Below, piece by piece: positions 46,014 through 58,143 of a stretch of DNA of 64,000 bases. Position 1 is the stretch's first letter. The number at the start of each line of letters is the position of its first letter. Under the pieces are notes generated by a model. It was given only the letters and a program-made list of their open reading frames with translations, did not search any database and was not told the DNA's origin. The stretch is from NCBI RefSeq assembly GCF_029168945.1, contig NC_083604.1:47177686-47241685 (forward strand), read 5' to 3'. A program made the translations under genes and the position numbers. This DNA comes from Cannabis sativa (Eukaryota > Streptophyta > Magnoliopsida > Rosales > Cannabaceae).

Positions 46014-48388
46014 TTAAAAATGCCATGTGAAAAGAAATATCAGAATCTTCTTTTGTTGCATATCCATATCTATTAATAGCATTCCATGTACATAAAAAAA
46101 TGTCATATAATAATTATAGGCACAAACTATTAGTACTACTACAAAAATAATTATTTGACTAACTAGCCCAAGCTTAGATTCAAGATATGACACGAGACAC
46201 AATTTGATCTACAACCAATAATACCAATAAATAATTCTTCATTATTGACAAGAAAGAACAAAACTTTATTTTATAAACCTATATAAAATAAACACATATA
46301 CAATAATTCTAAAGCAAACAGATAATTTCACAAAAAACTTCGACTATCACAACAAACATACAAGAACAATAAAGTACTGCAAGAGATAAAGCATTAACAC
46401 TATCCAGAAAATTCCAACAGCATTCCAGATAAGATAACAGTCATATATACCTTATCTCTTCTTTTCTTCTTGTAATAGGATGTAAAGCCTTCAGTTATAA
46501 ACTAAGAAAAATGGTCTCTCTCGCTCCTGAATGAACATTAGAATCACAATCACAAAATCATCAGTATAAGGCTCAAATATTCATAGATGCCCAAAATCAC
46601 AATCACTAACTTACAATCATTTTTTTAGTGACTTGTACAACATTCTTATAAAGTTAAATGAGCTAATTAAAACCTCTAGACTACATAATCAGAGAATGCA
46701 GCATTCAACAACTGAAGACATGTGCTCCATATTATCCATCTTGCAATTTCTCAAGTTTATAGCACGCATTTATATTCAGTTTTAAAGCCTCCTTCAAGAG
46801 GAGTCCAACTTACATTAGTCTTATATTGGTGAGGAGGAAACACTACTTCACTTTTATTAGAAGCTGCCTCTAAGTGTGAACATTCTTTTTACATTAGTCT
46901 TCTACCATACTAGTTACCATAACTTGTCAAAGCTTTATATTTCTCACACTAATGATTAAAAGCTGACAAACGCAAAATAAAATTAAAGCCCTCATCCATA
47001 CACCATAATTCAATGCCCTCCGCGCATGCCCTTATAAAAATACACATGATGACCAAAAGTAACATCAAAATGCACAAAACAACAATAAGTAAAACAAAAC
47101 CCAATTTCCTTCAAATCATCCTCATGATCATCAACATTCTTTTTCATTTTCTTGATATGTTCAGCTTTGTTCTTAAAATTCAGCTTTTGGAGAGAGACAG
47201 ACACCCACCCACCCACCACCACCACAAATAAAATTCTCTTTTTTTTTCCTTTAATTTTTTTGGTTTGGTAATTGGTATGGCTATCTAGTTAGCATATATA
47301 TTGTTATCAGCCGTGTCAATGTGATAATATTTGATATTAAATTACATGACCAACAACAATAAGTTTGAGTTTGGAGATAGTGTTTAACATTTCTCAACTT
47401 AGAAATGCTAGTGGCTAAGAGCAATATTCTTTCTTAGCTATTTAAATCTCATTCCTAGACAGAAAAAGTTATCATATATAGCAAAGCATCTATATGTCTA
47501 TCTCTTTTTTCTGGGTCAGGATATATGTCTTTGTCTACACACTTTTACCTATATACAAAATATGTACTCGTGTGTGTTCAATATTTAATAGTTATACATG
47601 AGTGGTGATAACTATATCAACATCTCATTGATGTTAGCAAGGCTCCATTAAAAGTCACAGAAGACCAAAAACCATGACCCCATAAATCTTTGTTAAAAAA
47701 CAAAAATAAAAAAGAAACCCTAAAAAATCTGAAAATGAAATTCAAATAAATTTAAACATACCTAACAATGTTAACTAACAATCATAATAATAATAAAAAA
47801 AAAGACTCATACACATCACAAAAGACCCTAAAACAGCACCCAAAAAAGAAAAATTAGATTTTTAGAAGCAAAAACAGATTCAATACTCTCTGAAGTGTAG
47901 AAAAATGAAAATCCAAAATCAATTTTTATTATACCTGAAATAGAATCTTGAGCGTGAGAGAGAGAGCTTGGAGGTTAGGAGATCCACTGAGAAAACAAAA
48001 TCAGATCTAAATCAATAATAAAAAAAAAATTGCAGATATGTGTAATACAGAGAGAGGTACACATACATACCAGACGAAGAGATAGATCCGAGAACACTTG
48101 GGCCGAACCGGAGAAGATGACTGAAACTTCGGCCAAATCGGCCGAAGAAGATGACTGAAAACCAGTGAATGGAAGTAGTTGTGGCCTGTGAGAAAGAGAG
48201 TACGGGCTAATACAAGCACACTCTACAAAATAATACAATACATCCTAATGCAGGACTTTTATTCGGTATATAATAATACGGAATGGGTTGTATTAAAAAT
48301 TAAAGTTGTAATATTTATTACAATACATGGTCCCACCAAACATTGTAATATTACAATTTAATACAATACAGGATTCTTATACATGGCT
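46014..48388. other. Non-coding right part of the Harbinger element
   Basis: About 2.4 kb with no recognisable gene, presumably promoter and 5' UTR of the transposase with leader introns. It contains a short CCCACCCACCCACC and CCACCACCACC tract at 47207-47224 and GA-rich runs near 47957. Small ORFs here (47010-47225, 47975-48238) show no domain. Confidence 0.6.
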
Positions 48389-48401
48389 CCAAACGAGCCC
48401 C

Positions 48402-49240
48402 TAATTTCTTATATTATTTAAAGAAGTTTTTATCAACAAATAATATAATTAAAATTTGATATAATTTTATTACTTAATTATCATAATCAAATAAAAAATA
48501 TAATTTATTATACATATGATTTAAAATTTCTTAAATATTTTCTAGTTTAAACTTTTTTGAGCGTGTTGTTTAATTAATTATATATACTACCTACGAATAT
48601 GTGACTTATTTAAAACACACCAACTATAATAACTTAATTAGTACATTTGATAATCAACTCTTATATAATTATGTTTTGTTGAATTTATAAGTGACATGTT
48701 TGAAGTTTACTTTTTTTTTCACAAATTGAGTTATATTTATTTTAAAATTAATATAGTGAAATTTCCTTTTTTTTACTATAAATTTAATTGCTTAATATAT
48801 ATAGAACTTAATGAGTAATAGTATTACTTAATAAATTTAACTATATATAATAATTTTAAAATTATTAAACTTAAATTTTGATCCAATGACAAATAATAAA
48901 AGAAAATTTTGAATTTTTATACTTAATTTAGCTACTTAATTAAAATATATATATATATAAAAAAAAAATCATTTTTACACTATATCAAAAATATGTTCAT
49001 ATACAAAATACTTAAGTCAAACTCAACTTTTTTTTTATCTTTTTTGTTTGTAAAAATACTTTTTTTTTTCTTTATTTTTTTTCGTTCGATGGAACAATAT
49101 CAGCTCATATAATAATGATAGATTTTTTTAATTAGATAGAAAATTAACCATAAAAACTCAAACTTTTCTAATTCTAATTCTACTCATTCATGGGTAATAC
49201 CTATTAAAAATGCACACATATATATGTAACGTGTATTGTT
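48402..49240. other. AT-rich sequence without a recognised feature
   Basis: Runs of A/T, including an AT dinucleotide stretch near 48945-48958. No ORF, terminal repeat or homology to other parts of the window is apparent. Confidence 0.6.
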
Positions 49241-49329
49241 TATTTTTTTTTTTTTGAAGAAAGGGATGCCCTAAGGAAAAAGAAGAGAACTAAGATTACA
49301 TGGGTCATCACCAATCCAAACCGCTACTT

Positions 49330-50205
49330 CATCTAACCCCAAAGGCAATTTGCCAACTTATGGGCGAAGGAATTTGTAGTCCAGCTAATATGAGTGATAC
49401 GGGCGTCAGGGAAATGAGACAAAGCAGATTTAATTTGCCTAACGAGGTCTCCAAATAATGAGAGGTCCTCCTTGGGGTTCTCGAAAGCGTCAGTGATAGC
49501 TTTGAAATCAATTTCAACATGGTAAACTGGGAAACTCTCTTCTATACACCAGAGGAGCGAATAAAGGAGTGATTTTGCTTCAAGAGTGGCCATCCCCACT
49601 GCCGATGTGGGGGAAAGAAACTGCAGCAACAACTTGACCTTCACTATTGCGAATGACTCCTCCATAGCTAACTTTTGATTGGGTCCTCGGGATTGCAGCA
49701 TTAGTGTTCAACTTGAGAAGACCTGTAGTCGGCAGAGTCCGGGTCGTTACAGGAGGGGACTGAGCAATCGGTGTAGAGAGCTTGCGGGCCGAAGCTGATG
49801 ATTTATAATCCGACAGATAGCTCCGTGCAAGATTCACGATGGCATGGGACTGATCCTGCGTTTGACTCCTAATTGCCTTGTTCTTGTTGTGCCAAATAAA
49901 CCAAGCAACAAAAAGAAAAAATTATACATCTTCCTTGGTTAAAGTAGTATAAATCATGTAAACAATATCATGAAAAGAGATAGTAAAAGAAGAAGAAAAA
50001 ATATATGGGTAGAAATTTGTACCTTTCCACATTCTTCGAACACTCTTGCAAAAAAACAGGGCATGTGTGATAGATTCATCATCGTTACCACAACGGGCAC
50101 AAACCGGAGACTGGAGAATCCTCTTAATAACAAGGTTCCTATTGGTAGGTAAGGTTGAATTGGAGGCTCAAAAAGCAAAATATTTCACCTTGGGGGGGAT
50201 GTGAA
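49330..50205 (-). pseudogene. LINE zf-RVT and RNase H coding remnant
   Basis: The zinc-binding block reads PVCARCGNDDESITHALFFC followed by KSVRRMWKG, typical of the zf-RVT domain after plant LINE reverse transcriptases. A spacer (VAWFIWHNKNKAIRSQ) leads to a plant-type RNase H: LKLNTNAAIPRTQSKVSYGG, then LEAKSLLYSLLWCIEE, VEIDFKAITDAF and SFAHKLANCLWG. The first catalytic Asp is Asn here (NTNAA instead of NVDAA). A frameshift near 49600-49620 separates the halves and a stop follows KEDV. It cannot be active. Confidence 0.8.
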
Positions 50206-52103
50206 TGTTGGAAATTATTTTACCAGGATCTTAGATCTACTAACAAGTATGTTTATTAACAGCCTAAATATGAACTTTCTAAAACGATGAAATAAACACA
50301 TATAAAGTTTAGGAAACCTTACATTGGGTGCAGCGGAATAATATGACTCCTTCCGTTCAGATATCTAGCCCTTGATTCCTTTCTGTAGCAGAGCATTATC
50401 AATATTTGAACCTGGATCTCTTTCTCTGAATCTTTGATGCTGAAACTCCTTTTGCTGAATGTCTTTCTTCACGATCTTCCTCACTGTGATTGAGGTATCA
50501 CTTGCTGTATGTGGGCACTACTCATACACTAAGAAATTTCGAAATTTTAATGAACAAGAGAGAGAAGAAGTGGCAGCTAAAGATAGGGAGAGAGAGAGAG
50601 GCTCAGTTTTTCTGAATAAGAAGTGTTAGAAGAAAAGTGTAATTTTCCTGAAGCCTTCACTATCTATTTATAGCATTCCACTAGGGTTAGGTTTGAATTA
50701 TTTGGCATTAAAATAATGAAAATATCAGAGGGAAAAACCCTACAAAAGTGGCCAGCCCTACATAGTGGATTTGGGCCTCACTTTTTGCAATTTTGCAGTT
50801 TTATCTTTTCTGCATCTGATTTTCTCAAAAACGCCAATTTTCTAATTCAACCATTTAAATGTCAATTATAACTATTTAATAACTATAAATAATTATTAAA
50901 TAATATTGTCATTAATCATATTTATTAATTGAACCATACAAAGTATCATAATTAACAAATATGCCCCTAAAACTCTTTCTTTACAATTTCGCCCTTACTT
51001 AGTGAAAAATTCACAAATAGACATAGTCTAATTTGAGAATTATAATTGATTAATCAAAACCAATTATATGAGTCTTACAAGCAATATTATCTCAACTAGT
51101 GCGGGGACCATGGGTCTATATAACCGAGCTTCCAATAAGTAGATCAAGAATTTATTACTAAAATTCACTAACTTATTAATTCTTCGTTGAATCCACGCAT
51201 AGAACTTAGAATTGCACTCTCAGTTATATAGAATGTTGTATATGTTCCACCATATAGACGCATCATTAGTTATCCATTGTTATAATCCTAATGTGATCAA
51301 TGATCCTCTATATGAATGATCTACATTGTAAAGGGATTAAATTACCGTTACACCCTACAATGTATTTATTCCTTAAAACACTTGACCCCGTATAAATGAT
51401 ATTTCAGCTTATGTGAAATGAGTACTCCACCATTTATGTTCGTTTGGTCAAGCTCGAAGGAGATCATCCTTTGCTTACTATTCTCCAGATAGAAGCTATA
51501 GATTCCATGTTTATGCTAGCACTCCTACTCAATTGCACTACCGTGTTCCCAAAATATACGTATCACCCTGACCTAAAAGTAGGCTTAACTAACAAATCAA
51601 AGAACACGAATAGCCTTTCAAGATTGAGCCTAATCATAACAGGATTAAGAACATTTGATCTAGGATCAACTAGGCGATATTGACTTGAATAGAAATTACG
51701 GTAAGTTTAATAAATCTAAGTCAAAGTTCAATATCGGTCCCTTCCGATACATACTCCATGCATCCAACCTGAGCTTTACTTTAAACAATGCTCTGGAAAG
51801 AACATAGCATTTCTCCAAATGCAAGTAAACTCTTGTTGTAGATTATCATATCAGTAAAACCCTATGTCTGATAAATCTAGGAAACTTTATTCACATAGTC
51901 ATGTTTACTTTCCAATGTGTTGACGGCACAATAAACAGGATCAAGTATGTGAAAAGGGTTTCAGATGAATTTATACGTTATGTACATATAATCATGAAAT
52001 AAATCATGTGAACCATGCAACATTAAATGTTATTTCTGATCTATATTAATAAGTAAATCTGATTATATTGAAATGAGTTTTATTTAGGGGATAAAACCCA
52101 ACA
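50206..52103 (-). repeat. Solo LTR of the LARD family in the LINE (1898 bp)
   Basis: Plus-strand ends TGTTGGAAATTATTTTACC and ATAAAACCCAACA, TSD GTGAA at 50201-50205 and 52104-52108. Closest by eye to the LARD-1 LTR (6534-8426). TATA box at 50665-50672. A solo LTR means the interior was lost by LTR-LTR recombination. Confidence 0.92.
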
Positions 52104-52108
52104 GTGAA

Positions 52109-52441
52109 GGTGCTGAAGGTTTTTCCACCAAGGGGAAGGAGAAGAGGCGGAGGGAATGTCAGGAGGGGATATGGAAGAGAAACTCAGGTGGTATCAAGTT
52201 TTAACCGAGTAGGTTCCCAATTTTGTGAGTTTCCAAATCAGGTCGTCCTCGGAGGGGTGGAGGGGAAGGGGAACGGAGAGGATTTCCTGAACAATATGAG
52301 GAGGGTAATAGTGGCTAAGACGGTTAAAGTCCCATGTCATATTATTGTTAATGAATGAGGCCACCCAAGCTGGGATAGGGTTGATAAGGATGACACAATT
52401 GTAACTAGGAATCCAAGGATCGTGGATAGTAAAGGTGTTCT
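52109..52441 (-). pseudogene. LINE RT C-terminal remnant
   Basis: Minus-strand frame reads FTIHDPWIPSYNCV, NNNMTWDFNRLSHYYPPHIV, LPLHPSEDDLIWKLTKLGTY and SVKT then a stop where a residue is expected, then SPWWKNLQHLH. This W/D/DxxxW pattern is the linker between RT and the zinc-knuckle of plant L1-type LINEs. It ends at the LARD-2 insertion. Confidence 0.75.
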
Positions 52442-54372
52442 TGTTGGGTTTTATGCCCTAAATAAAACTCATTTTAATATAATCGGATTTACTTATTAAT
52501 ATAGATCAGAAATAACATTTAATGTTGCATGGTTCACATGATTTATTTCATGATTATATGTACATAATGTATAAATTCATCTGAAACCCTTTTCACATAC
52601 TTGATCCTGTTTATTGTGTTGTCAACACATTGGAAAGTAAACATGACTATGTGAATAAAGATTCCTAGATTTATCAGACATAGGGTTTTACTGATATGAT
52701 AATCTACAACAGAGTTTACTTGCATTTGGAGAAATGCTATGTTCTTTCCAGAGCATTGGTTAAAGTAAAGCTCAGGTTGGATGCATGGAGTATGCATCGA
52801 AAGGGACCGATATTGAACTTTGACTTAGATTTATTAAACTTACTGTAATATCTATTCAAGTCAATATCGCCTAGTTGATCCTAGATCAAATGATCTTAAT
52901 CCTGTTATGATTAGGCTCAATCTCAGGATGCTATTCATGTTCTTTGATTTGTTAGTTAAGCCTACTTTTAGGTGAGGGTGATACGTACATTTTGGGAACA
53001 CGGTAGTGCAATTGAGTGGGAGCGCTAACATAAACATGGAATCTATAGCTTCTATCTGGTGAATAGTAAGTAAAGGATGATCTCCTTCGAGCTTGACCAA
53101 ACGAAAATAAATGGTGGAGATCTCATTTCACATAAGCTGAAATATCATTTATACGGGGTTAAGTGTTTTAAGGATTAAATACATTGTAGGGTGTAACGGT
53201 AATCTAATACCTTTACAGTGTAGATCATTCATATAGAGGATCATTGATCAAATTAGGATTATAACAATGGATAACTAATGATGTGTCTATATGGTGGAAC
53301 ATATAGAGCATTCTATATACTGAGAGTGCAATTCTAAGTTCTATGCGTGGATTCAACAAAGAGTTAATAAGTTAGTGAATTTTAGTGATAAATTCTTGAT
53401 CTGCTTATTGGAAGTTCAGTTATATAGACCCATGGTCCCCGCACTAGTTGAGATAATATTGCTTGTAAGACTCATATAATTGGTTTTGATTAATCAATTA
53501 TAATTCTCAAATTAGACTATGTCTATTTGTGAATTTTTCACTAAGTAAGGGCGAAATTGTAAAGAAAGAGTTTTAGGGGCATATTTGTTAATTATGATAC
53601 TTTGTATGGTTCAATTAATAAATATGATAAATGACAATATTATTTAATAATTATTTATAGTTATTAAATAGTTAGAATTGGCATTTAAATGGTTGAATTA
53701 GAAAATTGGCGTTTTTGAGAAAATCAGATGCAGAAAAGATAAAACTGCGAAATTGCAAAAAGTGAGGGAATAGTAATCAATTATAATTCTCAAATTAGAC
53801 TATGTCTATTTGTGAATTTTTCACTAAGGGCGAAATTGTAAAGAAAGAGTTTTAGGGAATTTAAACTGATATTTTTATTATTTTAATGCCAAATAATTCA
53901 AACCTAACCCTAGTGGAATGCTATAAATAGATAGTGAAGGCTTCAAGAAAATTACACTTGTGATTCAGAAAAAACTGAGCCTCTCTCTCTCCCTATCTTT
54001 AGCTGCCACTTCTTCTCTCTCTTCCCTCTTGAATTTCGAAATTCTTAGTGTGAGAATAGTGCCCACACACAACAAGTGATACCTCAATCATAATGAGGAA
54101 GATCGTGAAGAAAGACTTTCAGCAAAAGGAGTTTTCAGCATCAAAGATTCAGAGAAAGAGATCCAGGTTCAGATATTGATAATGCTCTGCTACAGAAAGG
54201 AATCAAGGGCTAGATATCTGAACAAAAGGAGTCATTATATTCCGCTGCACCCAATGTAAGGTTTCCTAAACTTTATATGTGTTTATTTCATCGTTTTAGA
54301 AAGTTCATATTTAGGTTGTTAATCAACATACTTGTGAGTAGATCTAAGATCCTGGTAAAATAATTTCCAACA
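52442..54372 (+). repeat. 5' LTR of LARD-2 (1931 bp)
   Basis: Starts TGTTGGGTTTTATGCCC and ends TTTCCAACA. TATA box TATAAATA at 53922-53929. It carries an internal duplication: 53491-53578 is repeated at 53774-53857 with a 4 base deletion, replacing sequence found in other copies. Confidence 0.92.
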
Positions 54373-54374
54373 AC

Positions 54375-54392
54375 TGGCCTCAGAGTCATGGT
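54375..54392 (+). promoter_or_regulatory. Primer-binding-like site of LARD-2
   Basis: TGGCCTCAGAGTCATGGT, two bases after the LTR. It differs at one base from LARD-1 and shares the CC in place of TA of the initiator-Met site. Confidence 0.65.
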
Positions 54393-55093
54393 AATTGATT
54401 TGCTTGCAAGAAATTTGGACTTTAAAACGATTGTTTGATGTTTTGGATGGTATCATGCTGTATAGAGTGTTATTTGATTATTGATTGATGTTTGTGAATT
54501 TTCGTAAAAAATAATTGAATATTTGTTTCTAGAATTATTTTTATTGGATAGTATGGAAAACATTAAGAAAGTTACTTTTTTAGAGAACTCAATTTCGATT
54601 TAATTTGAATTAGTTATGATTTTTTGAAGTTTCGAAAAAATCGGGGTTTAGCATTAAGGCCTGTGCGCGCGGAAATCATGCAGATTTCCCAAAGCGCCGA
54701 GAAACCACACCCAACACCCCCCCCATGCGCGCGCGGACATGTATGCTCAGCATTCTGTCCGTACAGCTCGCATTTTTTTCCGTTTTTCTTCGATTTTTCA
54801 TGCTTTTTCATGGATTTAACTTCTGATTTTTTTGTGTAATTCTGTATTCATACATTTACTATTCCTAATTCAATTCTAATTATCATAATTAAATTAATTA
54901 ATATTTTTTAAATTTAATTCATGATGTTAGTGTAATTTGAATTTGAAAAATAGTAAATATCTATCTTTTTTTGCTTAATTATCTATCTTATTTTTAAATT
55001 TGATTATATCTTATCTTATTTTTAAATTTAAGGTCAAATTTAAAAAATTTAAATTTAATTTTTTTTTTTAATAATTTGACCTTATTTAAATTT
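54393..55093 (+). other. Leader region of LARD-2
   Basis: No ORF of note. It contains a GC-rich island (54655-54770) with GCGCGCGG and GCGCGCGCGG that is absent at the matching place in LARD-1 (about 6195-6260); the flanks on both sides do match. Confidence 0.6.
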
Positions 55094-55098
55094 AAAAT

Positions 55099-55252
55099 TG
55101 TAGAAAATAGTGATTCGAATTGTGTATTGATTTCATAGAATAATACATATTTATATACAAAGTTAGGAGACATAAAAGGGAAACTACCAAAAAAATAGGA
55201 AACTACTAAATATCTACTAAACATCTAATTCTTTTACAGCTAATATCTAACA
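55099..55252 (-). repeat. 3' LTR of the young Copia element
   Basis: 154 bp, TGTTAGATATTAGC to GAATCACTATTTTCTACA on the minus strand. Same sequence as 58144-58297. Confidence 0.95.
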
Positions 55253-55265
55253 CTCCCCCTCAAGC
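55253..55265 (-). promoter_or_regulatory. Polypurine tract of the young Copia element
   Basis: Minus strand TTGAGGGGGAG directly before TGTTAGATATT. Confidence 0.85.
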
Positions 55266-55282
55266 TGGAACATAGATGTTAA

Positions 55283-57706
55283 TCATGCCCAGCTTGTTAC
55301 AAAGATAAGCGAGGCAGATATTGTGGGGGTGACGACCGAGGCAAGTGAAGGAACAAGAGACCCGCCAGAACATGGAGCAGGCGCATAGGATGTGACAGAA
55401 TAAACCAACAAATCATCATCCTCCCCCTGACTAGTAGAAGTAGTGGAAGATGAAAAATAAGGTGTATTTTCTACAAAAGTAACATCAATAGAAACAAGAT
55501 ATTTGTTGAGATCAGGACAGTAACACCAATACCCTTTCTGAAGACGAGAATAACCAAGAAAGACACACTTTAGTGCCTTAGGGTCTAATTTGGTGACAGA
55601 TGGACGGACATCGCGAGCAAAACAAACACTACCAAATACTCGCGGAGCAACTGGAAATAATGACTTATTAGGAAAAAGAATTTTAAATGGAATTTCACCA
55701 TTAAGAACAGAGGAGGGCATGCGATTAATAAGAAAGCATGCCGTGGAAACTGCATCGGCCCAAAAAGGTTTAGGGACTTTCATTTGAAACAAGAGAGCAC
55801 GTGCAGTTTCGAGAAGATGTCTGTTTTTACGTTCTGCAACACCATTCTGAGGTGCCGTATCAACACAAGAAGTTTCATGAAGCATGCCATTAGAGGTCAT
55901 ATAAGATTGAAATTGAGCAGACATGTATTCTTTGGCATTATCACTTCTCAAAGTACGAATAGATACATTAAATTGAGTTTGAATCTCAGCACAAAAAGCA
56001 CAGAATATAGAAAACAACTCAGAACGATTTTTCATTAAATATAACCAAGTTAAACGATAATGATCATCCACAAAAGTAACAAAATACTTGAATCCAGATT
56101 GAGACAAAATAGGAGAAGGACCCCAAACATCAGAATGAACTAACTCAAAAGGAACACTAGCACGTTTATTGACACGTGGACTCAAACTAACACGATGATG
56201 TTTGGCAAACTGACATGACTCACATTCTAACGAAGATAAACTACTATATTGGGGACACAGTTTCTTGAGCAAAGGAAGGGATGGATGACCTAAACGACAA
56301 TGAGCCTCAAAAGCGGAAGCAACACTCGAACAAGCAATAGAGGTTGGCGGAAGTGGGTCAAGAACATACAAGCCACCAGATTCATGTCCTTTACCAATAA
56401 TCTTCTTCGTCATAAGATCCTGAAACAAACAATGATCAGGAAAGAATGAGATGCAACAATTTAGATTACGAGTGAGTTGACTAACAGAAAGCAAATTAAA
56501 GGACAAATCAGGTAAATGTAAGACTGATGATAAAGATAGCATAGGTGTAGGAACAATAGTGCCAGATCCAAGAACAGAAGCTGTTGACCCATCAGCTAAG
56601 GTGACAACAGAAGTGGGACTGTGAGACTGAAAAGTGGAAAACAGACGGGAATTACCTGTCATATGATCTGTGGCACCAGAATCAATGACCCATTTTGAGG
56701 ATTTCGAAAGAAGGCATGCATTAGAGTTACCTGAATCAGCAATCGCAGTGACAGAAGAAGATGAAGACTTAAGTGTTTCCTGATACCTTGAGAATTTGGC
56801 AAATTCATCAGCAGAAATAAAGACCGATTTGTCAGATGCATCACTAGTGCTTGCAATATTGGCAGAGTGTTGTTGTCGATTCTTAAATTGTAACTTCCTA
56901 CACTCAAACTTGGTGTGGCCTGGTTTCTTACAATAATTGCACATGATGCTCCCAGAATTTGGTGTGCGGTTATCAGGTCCTTGTGAATTACCTCCTTTAA
57001 ATCCACTTGGAGTAGAGTTTCTTTCCGGTGCAGAATTATTACGACTCACCAAGGCGCTATTAAGAGGAGTTGAAGAGGTAGTCTCTGTGCGAAGAACACG
57101 AGTAAACACATCTTGTAAAGAGGAGACATCAGAACCAGAGAGAACTTGTGACTTTGCAGAGTCAAATTCAGATGAGAGTCCTGCAAGAAAACTCATAATA
57201 GCCATCTGTTCTCGTTGGCGCTGTTGAACTTTTACATCAGGGCTAAAGGGTAATAGCACATTAAGTTCTTCATATGTTTTCTTAAAAGCCATAAAATAAT
57301 TCATAAGAGACTTATCTTGTTTTTCCGCGCGATAAAAAGCTTTGCAAACATCATATATGAGAGAGATGTTGTCTTTGCCAGAATACAAAAACTCTAAGTA
57401 ACCCATTAGTTCTTTAACCAATTCACAATGATTAATCAAACTAATTACCTCATTATCGATAGAATTTCGAATTTGAAGGAACAAGCGAGCATCCTCACGG
57501 AGCCATATTTTCCTTGAATCGTTTGTTTCTTCAGGAGGATCGTCAGTCAAGTGATCATCTTTGTCAATACTCCTCAAATACAGTCGAATCGTCTTACTCC
57601 ATTCCAAATAATTCGAACCAATCAACTTATGGTCCGTGATTTTAGACATCACGGGAACAACATCAGAAACAACAACTTATTTTGAATCTGATCTTATCTC
57701 TGCCAT
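55283..57706 (-). CDS. Copia gag-protease-integrase polyprotein, RT and RNase H deleted
   Basis: The open frame runs 57652-55283 (789 codons counted from the GTG at 57652; first in-frame ATG 57649). Gag (UBN2-type, NYLEWSKTIRLYLRS) is followed by a zinc knuckle CX2CX4HX4C at about residues 238-251, protease DSGATDHM (D324), pre-integrase HCRLGHPSL with CESCQ, integrase D508 (HSDVWG), D571 (RSDNAKEY), E607 (NGVAERKNRH), and GYSRLQKGYWCY. After a short linker the frame ends SASLIFVTSWA. The other frame there reads YLCNKLGMINIYVPA then stop, the usual Copia pol C-terminus, so RT and RNase H were removed by one deletion. The likely original start, ATG at 57706, is followed by TAA at codon 10 (57677-57679). 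Confidence 0.9.
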
Positions 57707-57709
57707 AAT

Positions 57710-58131
57710 CTCAAAAGCAAACACAAAGGACAGAGAAAAAGAACAAAAGAACACCAAAGAATGAACACCCAAACACGAAGAAGACAAACAAATACCGAAT
57801 TACAACCTAGAACAGATGCGAGTGGGCTTAGAAGAACCCAGTGATGAATCGGCAACAGAACGCCGTCGAAGGCGCCGTCACACGCGCCTCCACGCGCCGG
57901 CGCGTGAGCCCCACGCGCAGAAGCTTTAGGCGGCGCGTGAGCCCCACGCGCGAGGAATCCGGCGACCGGACTTCGGGGTTTCGTAGATCGGCAGCTTGGC
58001 AACACGGTTGAGTGGGCGGTGAGACTAAATTCGCACTCCAAATAGGGTTTCCGAAAAACCCTAAACTCAAACCCTAATTTTTTTTTTTTTTTAAGAAACC
58101 TAATTTCGAATTTCGAATTTTGAATCACAAT
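57710..58131 (-). other. Leader of the young Copia element
   Basis: Untranslated leader between primer site and gag. It contains two copies of GCGCGTGAGCCCCACGCGC (57900-57918 and 57933-57951), each a near-perfect hairpin, in a GC-rich patch, and a T12 run near 58079-58092. Confidence 0.7.
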
Positions 58132-58143
58132 GCTCTGATACCA
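58132..58143 (-). promoter_or_regulatory. Primer-binding site of the young Copia element
   Basis: Minus strand TGGTATCAGAGC, exact complement of the initiator-Met tRNA 3' end, directly next to the 5' LTR. Confidence 0.95.

Larger units (their letters stand above)
42896..48401 (-). mobile_element. PIF/Harbinger DNA transposon
   Basis: Terminal inverted repeats GGGCTCGTTTGG at the left (42896) and GGGGCTCGTTTGG (inverted) at the right (48389-48401). Both subterminal regions are rich in TATTGTATT and TTACAAT repeats. Inside, on the minus strand, are a Harbinger transposase (44763-46013) and a Myb/SANT-like ORF (43508-44490), the two-gene set typical of the superfamily. The right end is followed by TAA, the usual target, but no matching copy is visible at the left, so the left flank has drifted or the boundary is slightly off. 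About 5.5 kb. Confidence 0.85.
49241..52441 (-). mobile_element. L1-type LINE, 3' part, split by a LARD solo LTR
   Basis: On the minus strand the order is the end of the RT C-terminal region (52436-52109), a zinc-knuckle of the zf-RVT type (about 50000-50180), an RNase H (49330-49740) and a poly-A tail (T15 at about 49241-49256 on the plus strand). The frame rejoins across the solo LTR as WWKNLQHLHIPPKVKYFAF. The 5' end is cut by LARD-2 at 52442 and may continue beyond the window. Several stops and one frameshift are present. Confidence 0.8.

Noticed and set aside
48402..49240. Rest of a Tat-A LTR or a MITE
   Set aside because: No match to Tat-A, no paired terminal repeats and no duplication could be found in this AT-rich stretch.
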